A stretch of DNA of 64,000 bases, taken from assembly GCA_958510875.1 (NCBI GenBank), contig OY294068.1:14361282-14425281 (forward strand), given 5' to 3'. Source of the stretch: Endomychus coccineus. Taxonomy: Eukaryota; Arthropoda; Insecta; Coleoptera; Endomychidae. How positions within the stretch are numbered: the first letter of the stretch is position 1; every line of letters starts with the position of its first letter. The position numbers and the translations under genes were made by a program. Below the pieces are notes generated by a model. The model was not told the DNA's origin, searched no databases, and was given only the letters and a program-made list of their open reading frames with translations. This document shows positions 46,901 through 57,000 of this stretch, in pieces.

Positions 46901-48132
46901 ATGATACTAAAACTTGAGTTCAATTCTCTTAGACAAACCATTGGGTAAAATTCGCACCTACAGCTGCCACTTATAATTAAAAAGGGTATATGTGCTCTAA
47001 TGAATACTGTTCTGGGTGTTCACCCCAATGGTAACGCCTAACCTCATCTATGGGCAACAGCAGGAGGGATAGAAGCAAACAAAGAGTTTCTGAAGGTGAA
47101 ACACCCATTACTCATTGCACCAAGGGGTGACATGGGCATGTTCATGTCTACACCAAACTTCCAAAACCATCTTGGAAACAAAGAAGAGTGGAGACAGGGG
47201 AAAGTGCACCCTGTAGGGAAAGGAGCAATCTGTTGGTATACTGATGAATCCAGAAAAGCACAAGGTATAGGGTGTAGAGCCTTTGGGCCCAGAACCAAAT
47301 ACTTGGAACCTATGAGTAAATACACCATTATATTTCAAGTTCATGTAATTGAGAGATGTGCACAACTCAATCTATACAAAGGAACAAAAAGGACGTACCA
47401 AAAAATGAGAGCTCAACTTTGGTTCTTACCTGAAAAACCAAACTAAACACTTCACGATTGCAGAACAGAATTACCCCATCCACTAGGTGCCTGGACATAG
47501 AAGAAATGAACAGACAGATGCCGTTATTGATGTTAAATAATGAAATTAGTTTTCTTAGCATCCATTTGGGAACATTTACTTTCTTCAGAAAGAGAAATAA
47601 AAAGTGAATCAGTGGACTTTTGCCCCTTTCCTTAACTACCAATTTGAAATGAAAGTTTAGAGTTTCAATCATACCTATTCTATAGGTAACCTTCTATAAT
47701 TCGAACAATAAGGTTCTGACAATACAATAATAAAATTAATAAGTTGGTAATAATGGGCTCTCACCTGAAATGAAATTGTCTCTCAGTGTATTCTGGATCC
47801 AGCAAACGAGGGATTTCATGATCTAAATCTTCAATGGGTCTATATTCTACAAAATATTCATCATAGTCATCTACTGATTTGAAGTTGTGCCTTATAGATT
47901 TGAAAGTTTTCTTACATAAGGGACATTCTGCTTTAATCTAGAAATCATCTTTATACTCTAAAATTTCTCAAACTATGAAAAACATTACCTTTGACCACTC
48001 GAATAAACACTTGAAACAAAATTCATGTAAACAAACATCAGAAATACATTTATCTGATGAGGATCCTAAACAAATAGCACAATTTGGTGGTGGACTTGTT
48101 GAATTTGGGCGACTTAATATCAATTCAGCCAT
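33797..48132 (-). CDS. Topors: Topors: RING/RS-rich ubiquitin and SUMO ligase (6 exons)
   Basis: Exons (minus): 48132-47989, 47937-47765, 46671-46567, 39452-39327, 37376-36971, 34930-33797; 2088 nt, 695 aa, all phases consistent. The C3HC4 RING is intact: C18, C21, C34, H36, C39, C42, C53, C56 (CAIC ... CLHEFC ... ECPLC), with the Topors-typical FEWSKIKAECPLCKKTFKSI. Downstream are the family block PAEFRTNRIKNQIEFWLEQE, the FIPEFYNFVYN segment, acidic SUMO-interaction-like VMIVGE and VIDLLDTDSDE, and an Arg/Ser/Lys-rich C-terminus. Topors is a nuclear E3 for ubiquitin and SUMO. This copy is shorter than fly or human Topors (about 1040 aa), mainly in the disordered tail. About 12 kb of intron is transposon-rich. 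Confidence 0.92.
35242..35346 (+). pseudogene. THAP zinc-finger fragment in a Topors intron
   Basis: 35 codons: VKKFCCVPSCLNNGS then YIFHNF, the first half of a THAP C2CH finger (CxxxC ... FHxF). The rest of the domain is absent. It is probably the start of a decayed THAP-bearing transposase or a captured host exon, lying antisense within Topors intron 5. Confidence 0.45.
35592..36497. mobile_element. 0.9-kb near-perfect palindromic element (ACAGGGTGAG ends)
   Basis: Left ACAGGGTGAGCCGGTTTTTT and right AAAAACTGACTCACCCTGT are the ends of arms of about 440 bp that fold over the whole element (e.g. GGTTCCGGAGATATTCGC on the right against its inverse on the left). A second nested palindrome (AGAGCTTATGACC / GGTCATAAGCTCT) forms the centre. 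ATAT occurs at both flanks. All open frames come in mirror pairs and are not genes. Confidence 0.88.
37610..38722 (+). mobile_element. R1/I-like LINE 3' fragment with RNase H domain
   Basis: An uninterrupted 362-codon frame starts at the RT-distal block RPIVTYAAIVWWPKT ... NRVQRLACLGVTG, then an RNase H domain and the C-terminal QAPCNKHLYTMGL. It ends in an A-run. The RNase H active site is damaged: the YTDGS Asp region reads WLTEG, the SDSQAA-type Asp is missing (VSNLTVL) and the terminal NExAD block reads TETAVA; only the ATEFQ Glu survives. It is 5'-truncated and antisense to Topors in intron 4. Confidence 0.8.
38790..39175 (-). mobile_element. PLE 3' fragment (end of GIY-YIG domain plus ribozyme)
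   Basis: Minus frame 39047-38865 reads LNTGHNISPESLSLL and EGVEMYKRKSNLLNYD, the end of a PLE GIY-YIG endonuclease, followed by a 3' tail containing the hammerhead motif at 38791-38838. It closely resembles the copy at 59.05-59.25 kb. It lies in Topors intron 4, same strand as the gene. Confidence 0.75.
38791..38838 (-). ncRNA. Hammerhead ribozyme motif of the second PLE copy
   Basis: Minus strand: UACU, CUGAUGA, a stem II that pairs UUUAC with GUAGC imperfectly, GAAA, GGUCCU as a minimal stem III, C at the cleavage position, then AGUA closing stem I (four pairs). The core is intact but stems II and III are weak. Confidence 0.55.
39590..39793 (+). mobile_element. hAT transposase C-terminal relic
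   Basis: A frame at 39611-39742 reads LRSTMSEDRLNALAVLSIEK and MKNRRMDFTYKK-stop, the canonical last residues of ZMYM1-like hAT transposases. It is followed by the terminal repeat GAGCCGCCACTG ending at 39793. The 5' part is missing. It lies in Topors intron 3. Confidence 0.7.
39879..43733 (-). mobile_element. 3.9-kb DNA transposon with about 310-bp TIRs
   Basis: The left repeat 39879-40187 (GGATACCGCACACTTTAGTA ... GTTCCAGCT) and right repeat 43424-43733 (AGCTGGAAC ... AAAGTGTGCGGTATCC) are inverted with small indels. Weaker inverted similarity extends outward to AATGGTA. No target duplication is certain. The interior carries the DDE + SWIM transposase frames on the minus strand. 42785-43420 is non-coding, with an ACAGGGTGG start at about 42791. 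It lies in Topors intron 3. Confidence 0.85.
40584..42618 (-). pseudogene. HTH_Tnp_4/DDE_Tnp_4-type transposase with SWIM finger, one frameshift
   Basis: The N-terminal frame (42618 to about 41880) has Cys pairs CFVC, CRNC, CFVCG and a CGGH, then FTDLFEFC and the helix-turn-helix-like LLCFLCKLRQGLSDQF. A frame change at about 41880 leads into the second frame (to 40584): SRQAVSLAIQKVR, then the DDE core AYIDGTYIKI, HLLKPALIVAPNGYI, GPYFSDSRNNDA, FMLDRGYRDA and RWILEARNGHIKN, giving D, D and E. The C-terminus is a SWIM finger (YYCTCKSGSRTLGTCSHVAS). Apart from the single shift no stops interrupt about 680 codons, so the copy is young. Known relatives are the IS5/Harbinger-ISL2EU-like superfamily; the exact clade is not assigned. 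Confidence 0.8.
44165..45235 (+). mobile_element. R1/I-like LINE reverse transcriptase relic
   Basis: Frame 44179-44772 carries the RT fingers/palm blocks FKSPGSDGLFPQLLQKG, AAGYTPKEWKRTHVTFI, YVNVKDYRPISFTSFLLKTL and EQHAYQMGRSVETALH. After a frameshift come DIERAFN, SKGSPQGGVL-like sequence and VDYADDFAIL near 45025-45060, the catalytic YADD box. Multiple shifts and stops make it inactive. It lies in Topors intron 3. Confidence 0.8.
45236..46566. other. Topors intron 3 remainder with a GC-rich patch
   Basis: AT-rich with one sharply GC-richer block at about 45910-46085 (e.g. CGCTGCGCATGCCCGAAGGG, GCGTGCGCCGCTGTCTGCC) open in both directions. No protein family was recognised. No structural RNA fold was assigned. 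Confidence 0.35.
46990..47446 (+). mobile_element. R1/I-like LINE RNase H fragment
   Basis: Frame 47096-47446 has the RNase H start ICWYTDESRKAQGIGCRAFG, then PRTKYLEPMSKYTIIFQVHV and ERCAQLNL. The first Asp is retained, while the usual Glu after FQ is replaced (FQVHV). It is the same family as 37.6 and 44.2 kb. It lies in Topors intron 2-3 space, 46672-47764. Confidence 0.7.
47765..48132 (-). CDS. Topors: Topors exons 1-2: RING finger
   Basis: Exon 1 (48132-47989, 48 codons) begins MAELILSRPNSTS and ends FEWSK. A 51-bp intron (GTAATG ... TTTCTAG) precedes exon 2 (47937-47765), which starts IKAECPLCKKTFKSI. The intron splits the RING between its sixth and seventh zinc ligands. The start ATG is the first in frame near the RING. 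Confidence 0.88.
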
Positions 48133-49630
48133 ATTTGCATCGACTAAACAATGTATCTATACAAATCGTTATAATTTACGAATGACTATCAGCTGATAAT
48201 CGTATAATTTAGGAAACCCATAATTGGTACTTGCGATGAATATAGGTAAGCAGGATGATGCATTTCAAAGTAACAATAACATTTTCGAAACACTATTTAA
48301 ACATTACACTACTACTATCTTTCCAAACTGAAATGGCTGATCGAGTTCTGGAAACGTTCGGAAAATATACACTGCTATCTTATGTCAAACCCACACGACA
48401 CCACCAATTCTGAGAATGAGAACTGCACCAATACGACAGACTGAACCTGACACTCCTGCTGTCCTGTCTTGGAAATGACAGACCCAATTAGTAAACAAAA
48501 GGGGAATAATAGCAGTCAATGCACAGGTGCAACTGCCCCTGGAAAACACTAAATTCATCTCATAGTACCAGAGAACATAGAACTGAACTGATTGCACAGA
48601 AGCATTGAAGGAGCTTTGATGATAGAATTGGATAACTGCAAAACATACGGTATACAGGTGCTGGTGCTGCACCCTGAACTACGTCCTCAGTAACACCTAA
48701 CACCTATATTAACAGGTGGTGGTGTCGGTTTCGTCACCTCAATGCTATTACCAGAGTTTCAAAACTTAAATACATATGCAAATGATTGGGAACAGCCAAT
48801 GGCGTGAGAAGAGGTCTTGTGCTCTGTCATGAACAGTCCGAGCTGTGATAAGCCGTCATGTAGACGTTACGTGAACGCATGTACTAATAAGACTATTTGA
48901 AGTGCAAGAAACGATAAACAAATTTTATCTTATCATCTTATGGGTGCTTTTCATTAATTTAATTGAGTCGGGCTTCGCTTAAGACGGAGTTAGGAGTTTA
49001 TTTTCACAAATTTAACCGACTTCTCTATGTGAGTATAGTACATATATAACTCTACTACCGGAGTAGTTATCTATGGTATAGCATGTTGATCAATGGTTCT
49101 TGGTCAGAGAAACAATGTTTTGAAACGAGAATCAAATAAATTTTCATTTACAATTTAAAATACAAAAGTAGTACTTAATATTAATAATCGTTTTTTTTTC
49201 AGGCAAGTGAGACATACCAACTTTCAAGATTAAGTAAGTAGTTATTCAGTTTTAAATAGTCATAAAATACAATCATTATCCAAATAATTGCAAGCAGTTG
49301 AAATTATCTTTGGGCTATGACAGACACTACATTAAAATTAATCTATAATAAATTGCAATAATATAGAGGATAGTCTCGATAATGTAGAGAAAAATGAAAA
49401 ACAATAAATTTCTAATGAAGGCAAAATCGCTGATACTAAATAAAACACCAACATAAAACTATGTATCATATATACATTGAAATAACAGATTGGAACATTA
49501 CTTTTCTTTTAAATAAATCTATTACTATTTACAACTTTAGACATAAAACTTATCATTAGAATAATACACACAAATTTCTAGAGAAATGGAATGTGTACAA
49601 GACAACAAAGGTAACTATTAGATATGTGAA
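48133..49630. promoter_or_regulatory. Topors upstream region / RNASEK 3' flank
   Basis: No gene is supported. Topors transcription must start in the left part. At about 49044-49075 a palindrome-like block (TAACTCTACTACCGGAGTAG) repeats the word found in the 16.4-kb MITE. Confidence 0.4.
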
Positions 49631-50687
49631 TTAAACATTTAAGGAAGATCTAGTGCTTGCCCAAAACTGTTGTGCCGAAAATACCAAAGTGACAAGATAG
49701 AGTAAAGCTGCTATCCAACAGTTGTACGCATTCTGCAAATAAAATCATATATTAGTTACTAATGAAGAATTGATATAAATAAAATCTTTCATAACAATAT
49801 CCAAAATAGTTCTACCCAAACATCTTCTGGTAGGAAAACTGAAGGAACATTTTGGATTCATTCAAATATGATAAAACACAAGGCTTATACATACTAATAA
49901 TCTCTTGTTATATTTATGGTAATGCTTAGTTTTAGTTTATTGAATTTTTTGAAAAATAACCTTTATAAATTAATTGTCAAATAAATTGAGCAACACGTTA
50001 AGGTTGTAGGAGTGAGGCTAAGCTGAAAGAACTTGTCATTGAAAATTTTCCACAAGATAAAGATGTGAAATTTTCAAGGTTTGTACTTGTTGCATTGTTC
50101 ACCGATCATTAACTTGCATAATTCAACGATTTGACTGTCTAGGATGCTGGTATGTGCTACATTGTGAGAACATTCAAAAGATTACCGAAGACTTTTGGTA
50201 GCTCAATATACTGATTTTGGGCAAATTTTTTTTGGAACTTCTAGCTGATCTAATATCTTTACTTGAAGCTTATTTCTGAGTGTCAGTAGTATGGTTATGA
50301 AGCTCTATTTCCACCCTAATACATTATTTAACATTGAAATTCCCTTTGTTGATCAGGTATGTACTTTATACTACTTCTTGAAATAATATGGAAACTGAAT
50401 GTACCTGGAAACGTTCATGGCTGAACCAATTGTTCGAACTCACCTGTGCATATCCGGCGTCTATGCTTGAATAGAATTTCTCGTAATCGCCTTTAAATTC
50501 AACCTCTGGTAAATCTTCAGCCAAAGCTACAGCTCCGAAATAATAGAATATTCCCATCAAACCCTGGAGCAACATTCAATCATAAGTAAAAATTTTTTAA
50601 ATTAGACTGTTTTCTTACCAACTGAATTATACCCCACACGCTCAAGATTATGCCACACATGGACAATTTTGGACCACAAATAGGCAT
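49631..50687 (-). CDS. RNASEK: RNASEK / V-ATPase accessory subunit (3 exons)
   Basis: Exons (minus): 50687-50619, 50563-50444, 49732-49631; 96 aa, the usual family length. Sequence landmarks: MPICGPKLSMCGIILSVWGI, LMGIFYYFGAVALAEDLP, then NAYNCWIAALLYLVTLVFSA and QQFW. Two hydrophobic segments (about residues 11-32 and 65-86) fit the two-helix membrane topology. RNase kappa was named for an endoribonuclease activity and is now known as a small V-ATPase Vo-associated subunit needed for endosomal acidification. Phase 0 introns throughout. Divergent from rush. Confidence 0.95.
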
Positions 50688-51071
50688 TTTGAAAAATAAT
50701 ATCTACTAACGTTACGACCTATTTGAGAAATAATGATAGATGTCATGTGATGACAAATGTCAAGATCAATCCACACCTTTCCTCTCAGCTAACGAGCTAA
50801 CCATAGTCGACCTAGAGCCACAGACTTACTTCCATAGATTTTTATACAATCATCTTTGACTAAAATTCAAGCAGCTACAAAAACTTTACATAACCATCCA
50901 ACATTTCAATGGTCAATAATCATTTAGCGCCATAGTGATTTATTTCTCTATGTAGTCACATTACTGACGTTTTAGAACATCTGTTCTATGTATAGGAATG
51001 AGTGATATTTTCTTGTCATTTTTGTGAAAGTGGGCAGTGATCAGTAAAATTTGAAGTTTTTTTCCAGCGAT
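50688..51071. promoter_or_regulatory. Short divergent promoter, RNASEK and rush
   Basis: Only 384 bp separate the two start codons, and rush exon 1 is preceded by TTTTTTTCCAG, suggesting an upstream non-coding exon that would make the shared region tighter still. No core promoter motif was assigned. Confidence 0.5.
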
Positions 51072-54000
51072 ATGGTGGATAAATTAGGTATTCTTTCTAG
51101 TCTCTTCGTTTAATAAAGAATGACAATTATTTTCGATATAATGAATTTTTTAAATATCAACAATTTGAGTAACTCGACATATTCCAACAGTTCCAATTAA
51201 TTTCATGGTCTGTTTAATTTAGAAATGAATTATTTTGGATAAATTGGCAAGAGTTCCAAGTATGGTTTACCAATCTTTCTATTAAGTGTATACTTTCAAG
51301 TTTAGAACTTTGATTATATTCCCGATTTTAGTTCAGTAAAATCCGTAATTATCATTATTTCTTTTAGTTAACAGTGAAGCCAATACTAGGCGAATAACTA
51401 TGGTGGAAAGTTGTTTTGGAAGTTCAGGGCAGGTACGTAAATCCAAAATGTCCCATTTCATAAATACATCCACATATTTGCATGTATTGGGACTCCTTTA
51501 ATCTTTACTTTCAGCCATTAGGGGTACCAGGACGTGTACTAGTAGGTGAAGGAGTATTAACTAAAATGTGCAGAAAAAAACCCAAAACAAGACAGTTCTT
51601 TTTATTCAATGATATATTAGTCTATGGTAATATTGTTATTAATAAGAAGAAATATAATAAGCAGCATATCATTCCTTTAGAAGAAGTGAAATTGGATATT
51701 TTGGAGGATGACAATCGTAAGTTGCTTAATGTTCATATTGCATATACTCTCTGAATAAAAGTGATTTACTATTGCTGAAAGTCATGTTACTATTCAAACA
51801 TGATTGTGTACAAAGTCAATATCAACTTGGAGAGATTACAGGCTTAGTTGAGTTATTATATGATAACTCAAAATGTCAGCTATTTAATTTGGAAAATTGT
51901 AATCAATTGAACTTAGAGATAAGAGAGGGATATGAGTGAAACAATTCACATTGGTATGACTTGATTTATTCACATCAAGGATTCTAACAACGCAAAAGTA
52001 TAATTCTGTAGGCACATTTTGCAATTTTGAATGATTGTAAACAAGTTTAATATTTGTGCAACTTTTATGATCAAATTCAATGTTGCTGTGTGAAAAATTG
52101 TTTTGCTATTTAATTGACAATCGATTCTAAACTAGTATTATTCTAAATGTGTTGTCTATTTATTTAAAAATCATATTTTCAAAGGAACAATTATCATTTG
52201 TTCCATTTGTTGATTGCAGAAATACTGAAAACTGGTCTTTGAGGAAATATTTCATAGAAAATTTACATTATTTTACTTCTTAATCTTTCTCTCATTGAGT
52301 GTTTATTGCAGAATATAGAAATGGTTGGCTTATTCGTACCGCTTCTAAATCATTCGCCGTTTTTGCTGCTACCACAACAGAAAAAACAGAATGGATGGCT
52401 CACATCAATAAATGTATTGAGGATCTGCTGAGAAAAAGTGAGTAGTTTTCTTCCTTTGGATATAATGTTAATAGTAAATTTAACTTCGAGGTGGGAAAAA
52501 GCCAGTTGAGGAACATGCCGCAGTTTGGGTTCCTGATGTTGAAGCTACCGTGTGTATGCACTGTAAGAAAACTCAATTTACATTGATTAACAGAAGAGTA
52601 AGTTTTAGATGTAACAATATTTTATTTATCTCTTTATGTGATATTGTTTAATGTACTTCAAAATGTTTGTTTTCAAGATTATATAATTTACAACCACCTA
52701 CACTGCAACTAATGATTTAATTCGTGTTCCAGCATCATTGTCGTAAATGTGGAGCTGTAGTTTGTGGCCCTTGTTCGAATAAGCGCTATTTACTTCCAAA
52801 TCAGAGTTCAAAACCTTTGAGGGTGTGTGTTCACTGTTATGAAACTCTCACTGCTGCTAAGATACACAATATAAACGAAGTGCTCCAGAAAGGTAAGTTT
52901 TTTGCTTGTAATCTACCAGTTAGTCCTATCTTGGGGGTTAAAGATTTTTATATATTTGAGATGGCATCAGATAAAACTCATTTACTTGTTTGTTGTTATC
53001 ACTATTTTATTCATTAATTGACATAAATATTTCAAAATACCACAGATTAGCAATCCTCGAAGATGTGACACTCTAGAATTGCATTGTAAACTAACAGGTA
53101 ATTTTGTTGACCTTGAGTAGAACAGTACTTTAAATCAGTTATAACTTGTTGCCAGTTTGCTTCATCCTCAAGTTTATGGAAGCATTCATTATAATATTGC
53201 ACAGAAATCAAATTTCTTTTTTAGTGATTGATAAGAATGTATAGTAGCTAATATCGAATGTACATTATGTATTATTGAAAAAATAAACCTAACTTTAAAT
53301 TTCTATGCAATAAAATCCTTAAAATAACAATTAAGTAAGTTCGAAAAGCTAGTTCTGCAAAATTGAGTTAATTTAATATCTATATATAGGCTGTTGTTCT
53401 CTAGCTATATCTCCTCATTTTAAGAAAATTGTTATGTAAGTATCTGTATGTAATTTTTTCTGTTCTCAACTAGGAGTACATATATACTTTTTTCACCACC
53501 GTGGAGGTGAATACTGGGCGCGTTTTTTAATGTGGTACCCACAGTAGGCTTAATCTACATCAAAATCCCGGATATCAAAAATTATCTTGGTCAAGGGTGG
53601 TTGTGGAATCTAAAACGTGTGTCTTACTTTACGTTTGAAATAATTATGTCACTGTCACACTGACATAATCAATAACCTACAAATTTCATACCTATTTATT
53701 TCAGTTGTAAAACAATAATGAACTACATATTATGAAATAATTATGTGAACTTTGAACCTTTTCAGAGGTCGTGATAGCCACAATCCTGGTCAAAAACTGT
53801 TTTGAAATAGTTAATTTTCCGTAAATCGAATGACGTTCACGTGAGAAGCACGTAGCACTCGAGTTAGAAAAGTGCAAACTGGTTGTACCTAATACGGCTT
53901 TACGACGACTTTTCGCGTGCCGTTTTCGCTCCATGTAGTTAGATTTAGTATCGGACCGTGCCCGACCGCCTTTCTTTTTTCGATAAATGTCCATTAAATA

Positions 54001-57000
54001 GGAAAATTTAATTAAAACAGTTTGAGCTATTCTCAGATCTCAGCTACGCGCGTCTAACGTGCGACGTATCAAAGGGAATTTCCTCGCTACTAAAATATAC
54101 ACGAAGCGGGTAAAAGCTAGCGACCCATAGCCAAAAACACTTTATTGCAACTGGCGCCGGTCGCACGGGGCAAGAAACGGCCCCAAATTAACAAGACCCA
54201 GGTAAAATGTATAAAATCTAATTTACGCGCAGGGAGCTCCTCGAGGCATATGTCAAAATGATTTCGTTAGTAGCTAATTACATAGTTTTTAGATAATTCG
54301 AACCTTCTGAGTGTTACAATATTCGTATAAAATTGCTAAATTTCGCACTTTTAGAAACTTCAAATTAATTATGACATAATTATTTTAAACGTAAAGTAAG
54401 AGACACGTTTCAGATTCCACAACCACCCTTGACCAAGATAATTGTTGATATCCCGGTAGTAGTCATAAGCGTCGCGGAATAGAAGAAACCGACCCATGGC
54501 CGTAAAATACTATTAAAGTAAACTTGAATTTCAATAAGTAATTTTGCGTCTATGTAACGTAAATTACAAAATATGTCAGGGTATTTTATTTTGAGTTCAG
54601 GCTGAAACTTTATATTCCAAGTTTCAGGTAGCATTTTTAGTCGTCAATAAGTTCCCTCTTTGGTTATCGTAATTTTACCATATTGATTTTAAGTGACTTT
54701 TTCCAATTCTAGAGCGGAATTCAAGGTATTAAACGTGGAATTGATTCTAATTCTGACAATAGCAATTGATATGTCGAATATATATCAATTATTTCGCCAA
54801 TGAAAAAAACACTTATGCTGTGAACTGCGTAGTTGTTTGGCTGTAATTAGGCTGCGTTTTGCCTGGGCCTTGATGGGTTAAATATGTGAGACTTTACACG
54901 AAACTTAAACGGTTAACGCGCTATAAACTTTTTAATAAAAGTCCATATGTACTTCGGAATGGTATCAATCTCTTCGTAATGAATCACTCTACAGATACAA
55001 ATTGCGAAAAAATGGTATTTGGTTCTACGATTTTTCATTTGGCCATTTTTACGTCAAATTTGATGAAAATTTGGCGTTTTTTTTTTACTTTTCTGCAAAT
55101 AGCAGCCAAACAGTCTTACATATGCAACTTTTAACTGTTTATCTCATTTCTCCACACAAATGCGAATAATTTGACATATCATAGACTGGTGCTGAGTCAA
55201 GTTTATAAAAAGTTATTCCAGGATATTAACAGCGAAGTTTTACTTTTGGAAAAAGATTCGCCCTGAGCGCATAAGCAAACTTTTTAACTTCTAAGGTGGC
55301 TTTTGATTATTGGAAATAGATGTGGAATCGAACGCAAACATCGAGAAGGTTAGGCAGAAAAGTGTGTTACATTGTGTAATTCTTTACTCATTTCCTCTGA
55401 CAACTCCTCTTCATTAGATTTTACAATGTATTGAATAGGTTCTGCATTTGGTAGAACTCTTCATTTCTCCACACAAATGCGAATAATTTGACATATCATA
55501 GACTGGTGCTGAGTCAAGTTTATAAAAAGTTATTCCAGGATATTAACAGCGAAGTTTTACTTTTGGAAAAAGATTCGCCCTGAGCGCATAAGCAAACTTT
55601 TTAACTTCTAAGGTGGCTTTTGATTATTGGAAATAGATGTGGAATCGAACGCAAACATCGAGAAGGTTAGGCAGAAAAGTGTGTTACATTGTGTAATTCT
55701 TTACTCATTTCCTCTGACAACTCCTCTTCATTAGATTTTACAATGTATTGAATAGGTTCTGCATTTGGTAGAACTCTTCATTTCTCCACACAAATGCGAA
55801 TAATTTGACATATCATAGACTGGTGCTGAGTCAAGTTTATAAAAAGTTATTCCAGGATATTAACAGCGAAGTTTTACTTTTGGAAAAAGATTCGCCCTGA
55901 GCGCATAAGCAAACTTTTTAACTTCTAAGGTGGCTTTTGATTATTGGAAATAGATGTGGAATCGAACGCAAACATCGAGAAGGTTAGGCAGAAAAGTGTG
56001 TTACATTGTGTAATTCTTCACTCATTTCCTCTGACAACTCCTCTTCATTAGATTTTACAATGTATTGAATAGGTTCTGCATTTGGTAGAACTCTATTTTT
56101 CTCTAATACATTCATATAAATCTCTTGGTGTATGTAATGAAAATTTGCAAATAACTGCTATTTTTAACCCTTTGAGCCCGGATTTAATTTAAATGAAAAA
56201 ATTAATATTTTTTTGCAAAAACTGCACTCAATAGACCTAAATAATAATGAAACACAACATTGTATCAATGTTTTTTTATTAAAAGTATACAAAAAATGGT
56301 GGTCCACGTGGGGTACCACCAGGCCAGATGAGTCTTAATTTTTTTATGAAACAGGGAAAAACAATGTCGGTTTTCTTGCAAACATAAAGCTACCTTACAA
56401 ATTGCACAACTCCACGTTGTTCGTTTTGGGTCAGTTTTGGTGCTGTTCTCAATCTCTTTGAATGGTCTTCCTCTTTTTGGGGGTAGATCCTGGCTTAGCC
56501 GCTATGAAGCCAACTGCAACGGCAATTTTAAAATCTTTCAGGCTCATATTCGTCCCTGGTAGCCTATTTTTGAATATTAAGAACGCATTGACTATGGTCA
56601 AATCCAAAAAGTAAAAAAAAATCCGATGCCACCATTTTTTACTCTTCCGATCCAGTTCATAAATGGATTTGAGCATATCAGCTTTATCTACTCCGCCCAT
56701 ATATTGGTTGTAATCCTTTATGATTTTGGGACATGTCACTTGGGTGACAATGACACCATTTGGCCCTTTATCCTTTCTCTAATAAAATTCATCAAAGGAA
56801 CTTCATCAGAGTCCACCGAACATGCATCATCATCTGAAGAGTCTGGGTCTAAATTATTTACAGAAGGAAGTAACTCATCATTTAGATGTGAATGTTCTAT
56901 TTCTTGACTTTCTTCAGGAATATTCGCTGGTATCCGAATACTTACACAATCCTGAATATTCTCCACGTCAGAATCTGTATAGTCTCCCAAATCAGATTCA

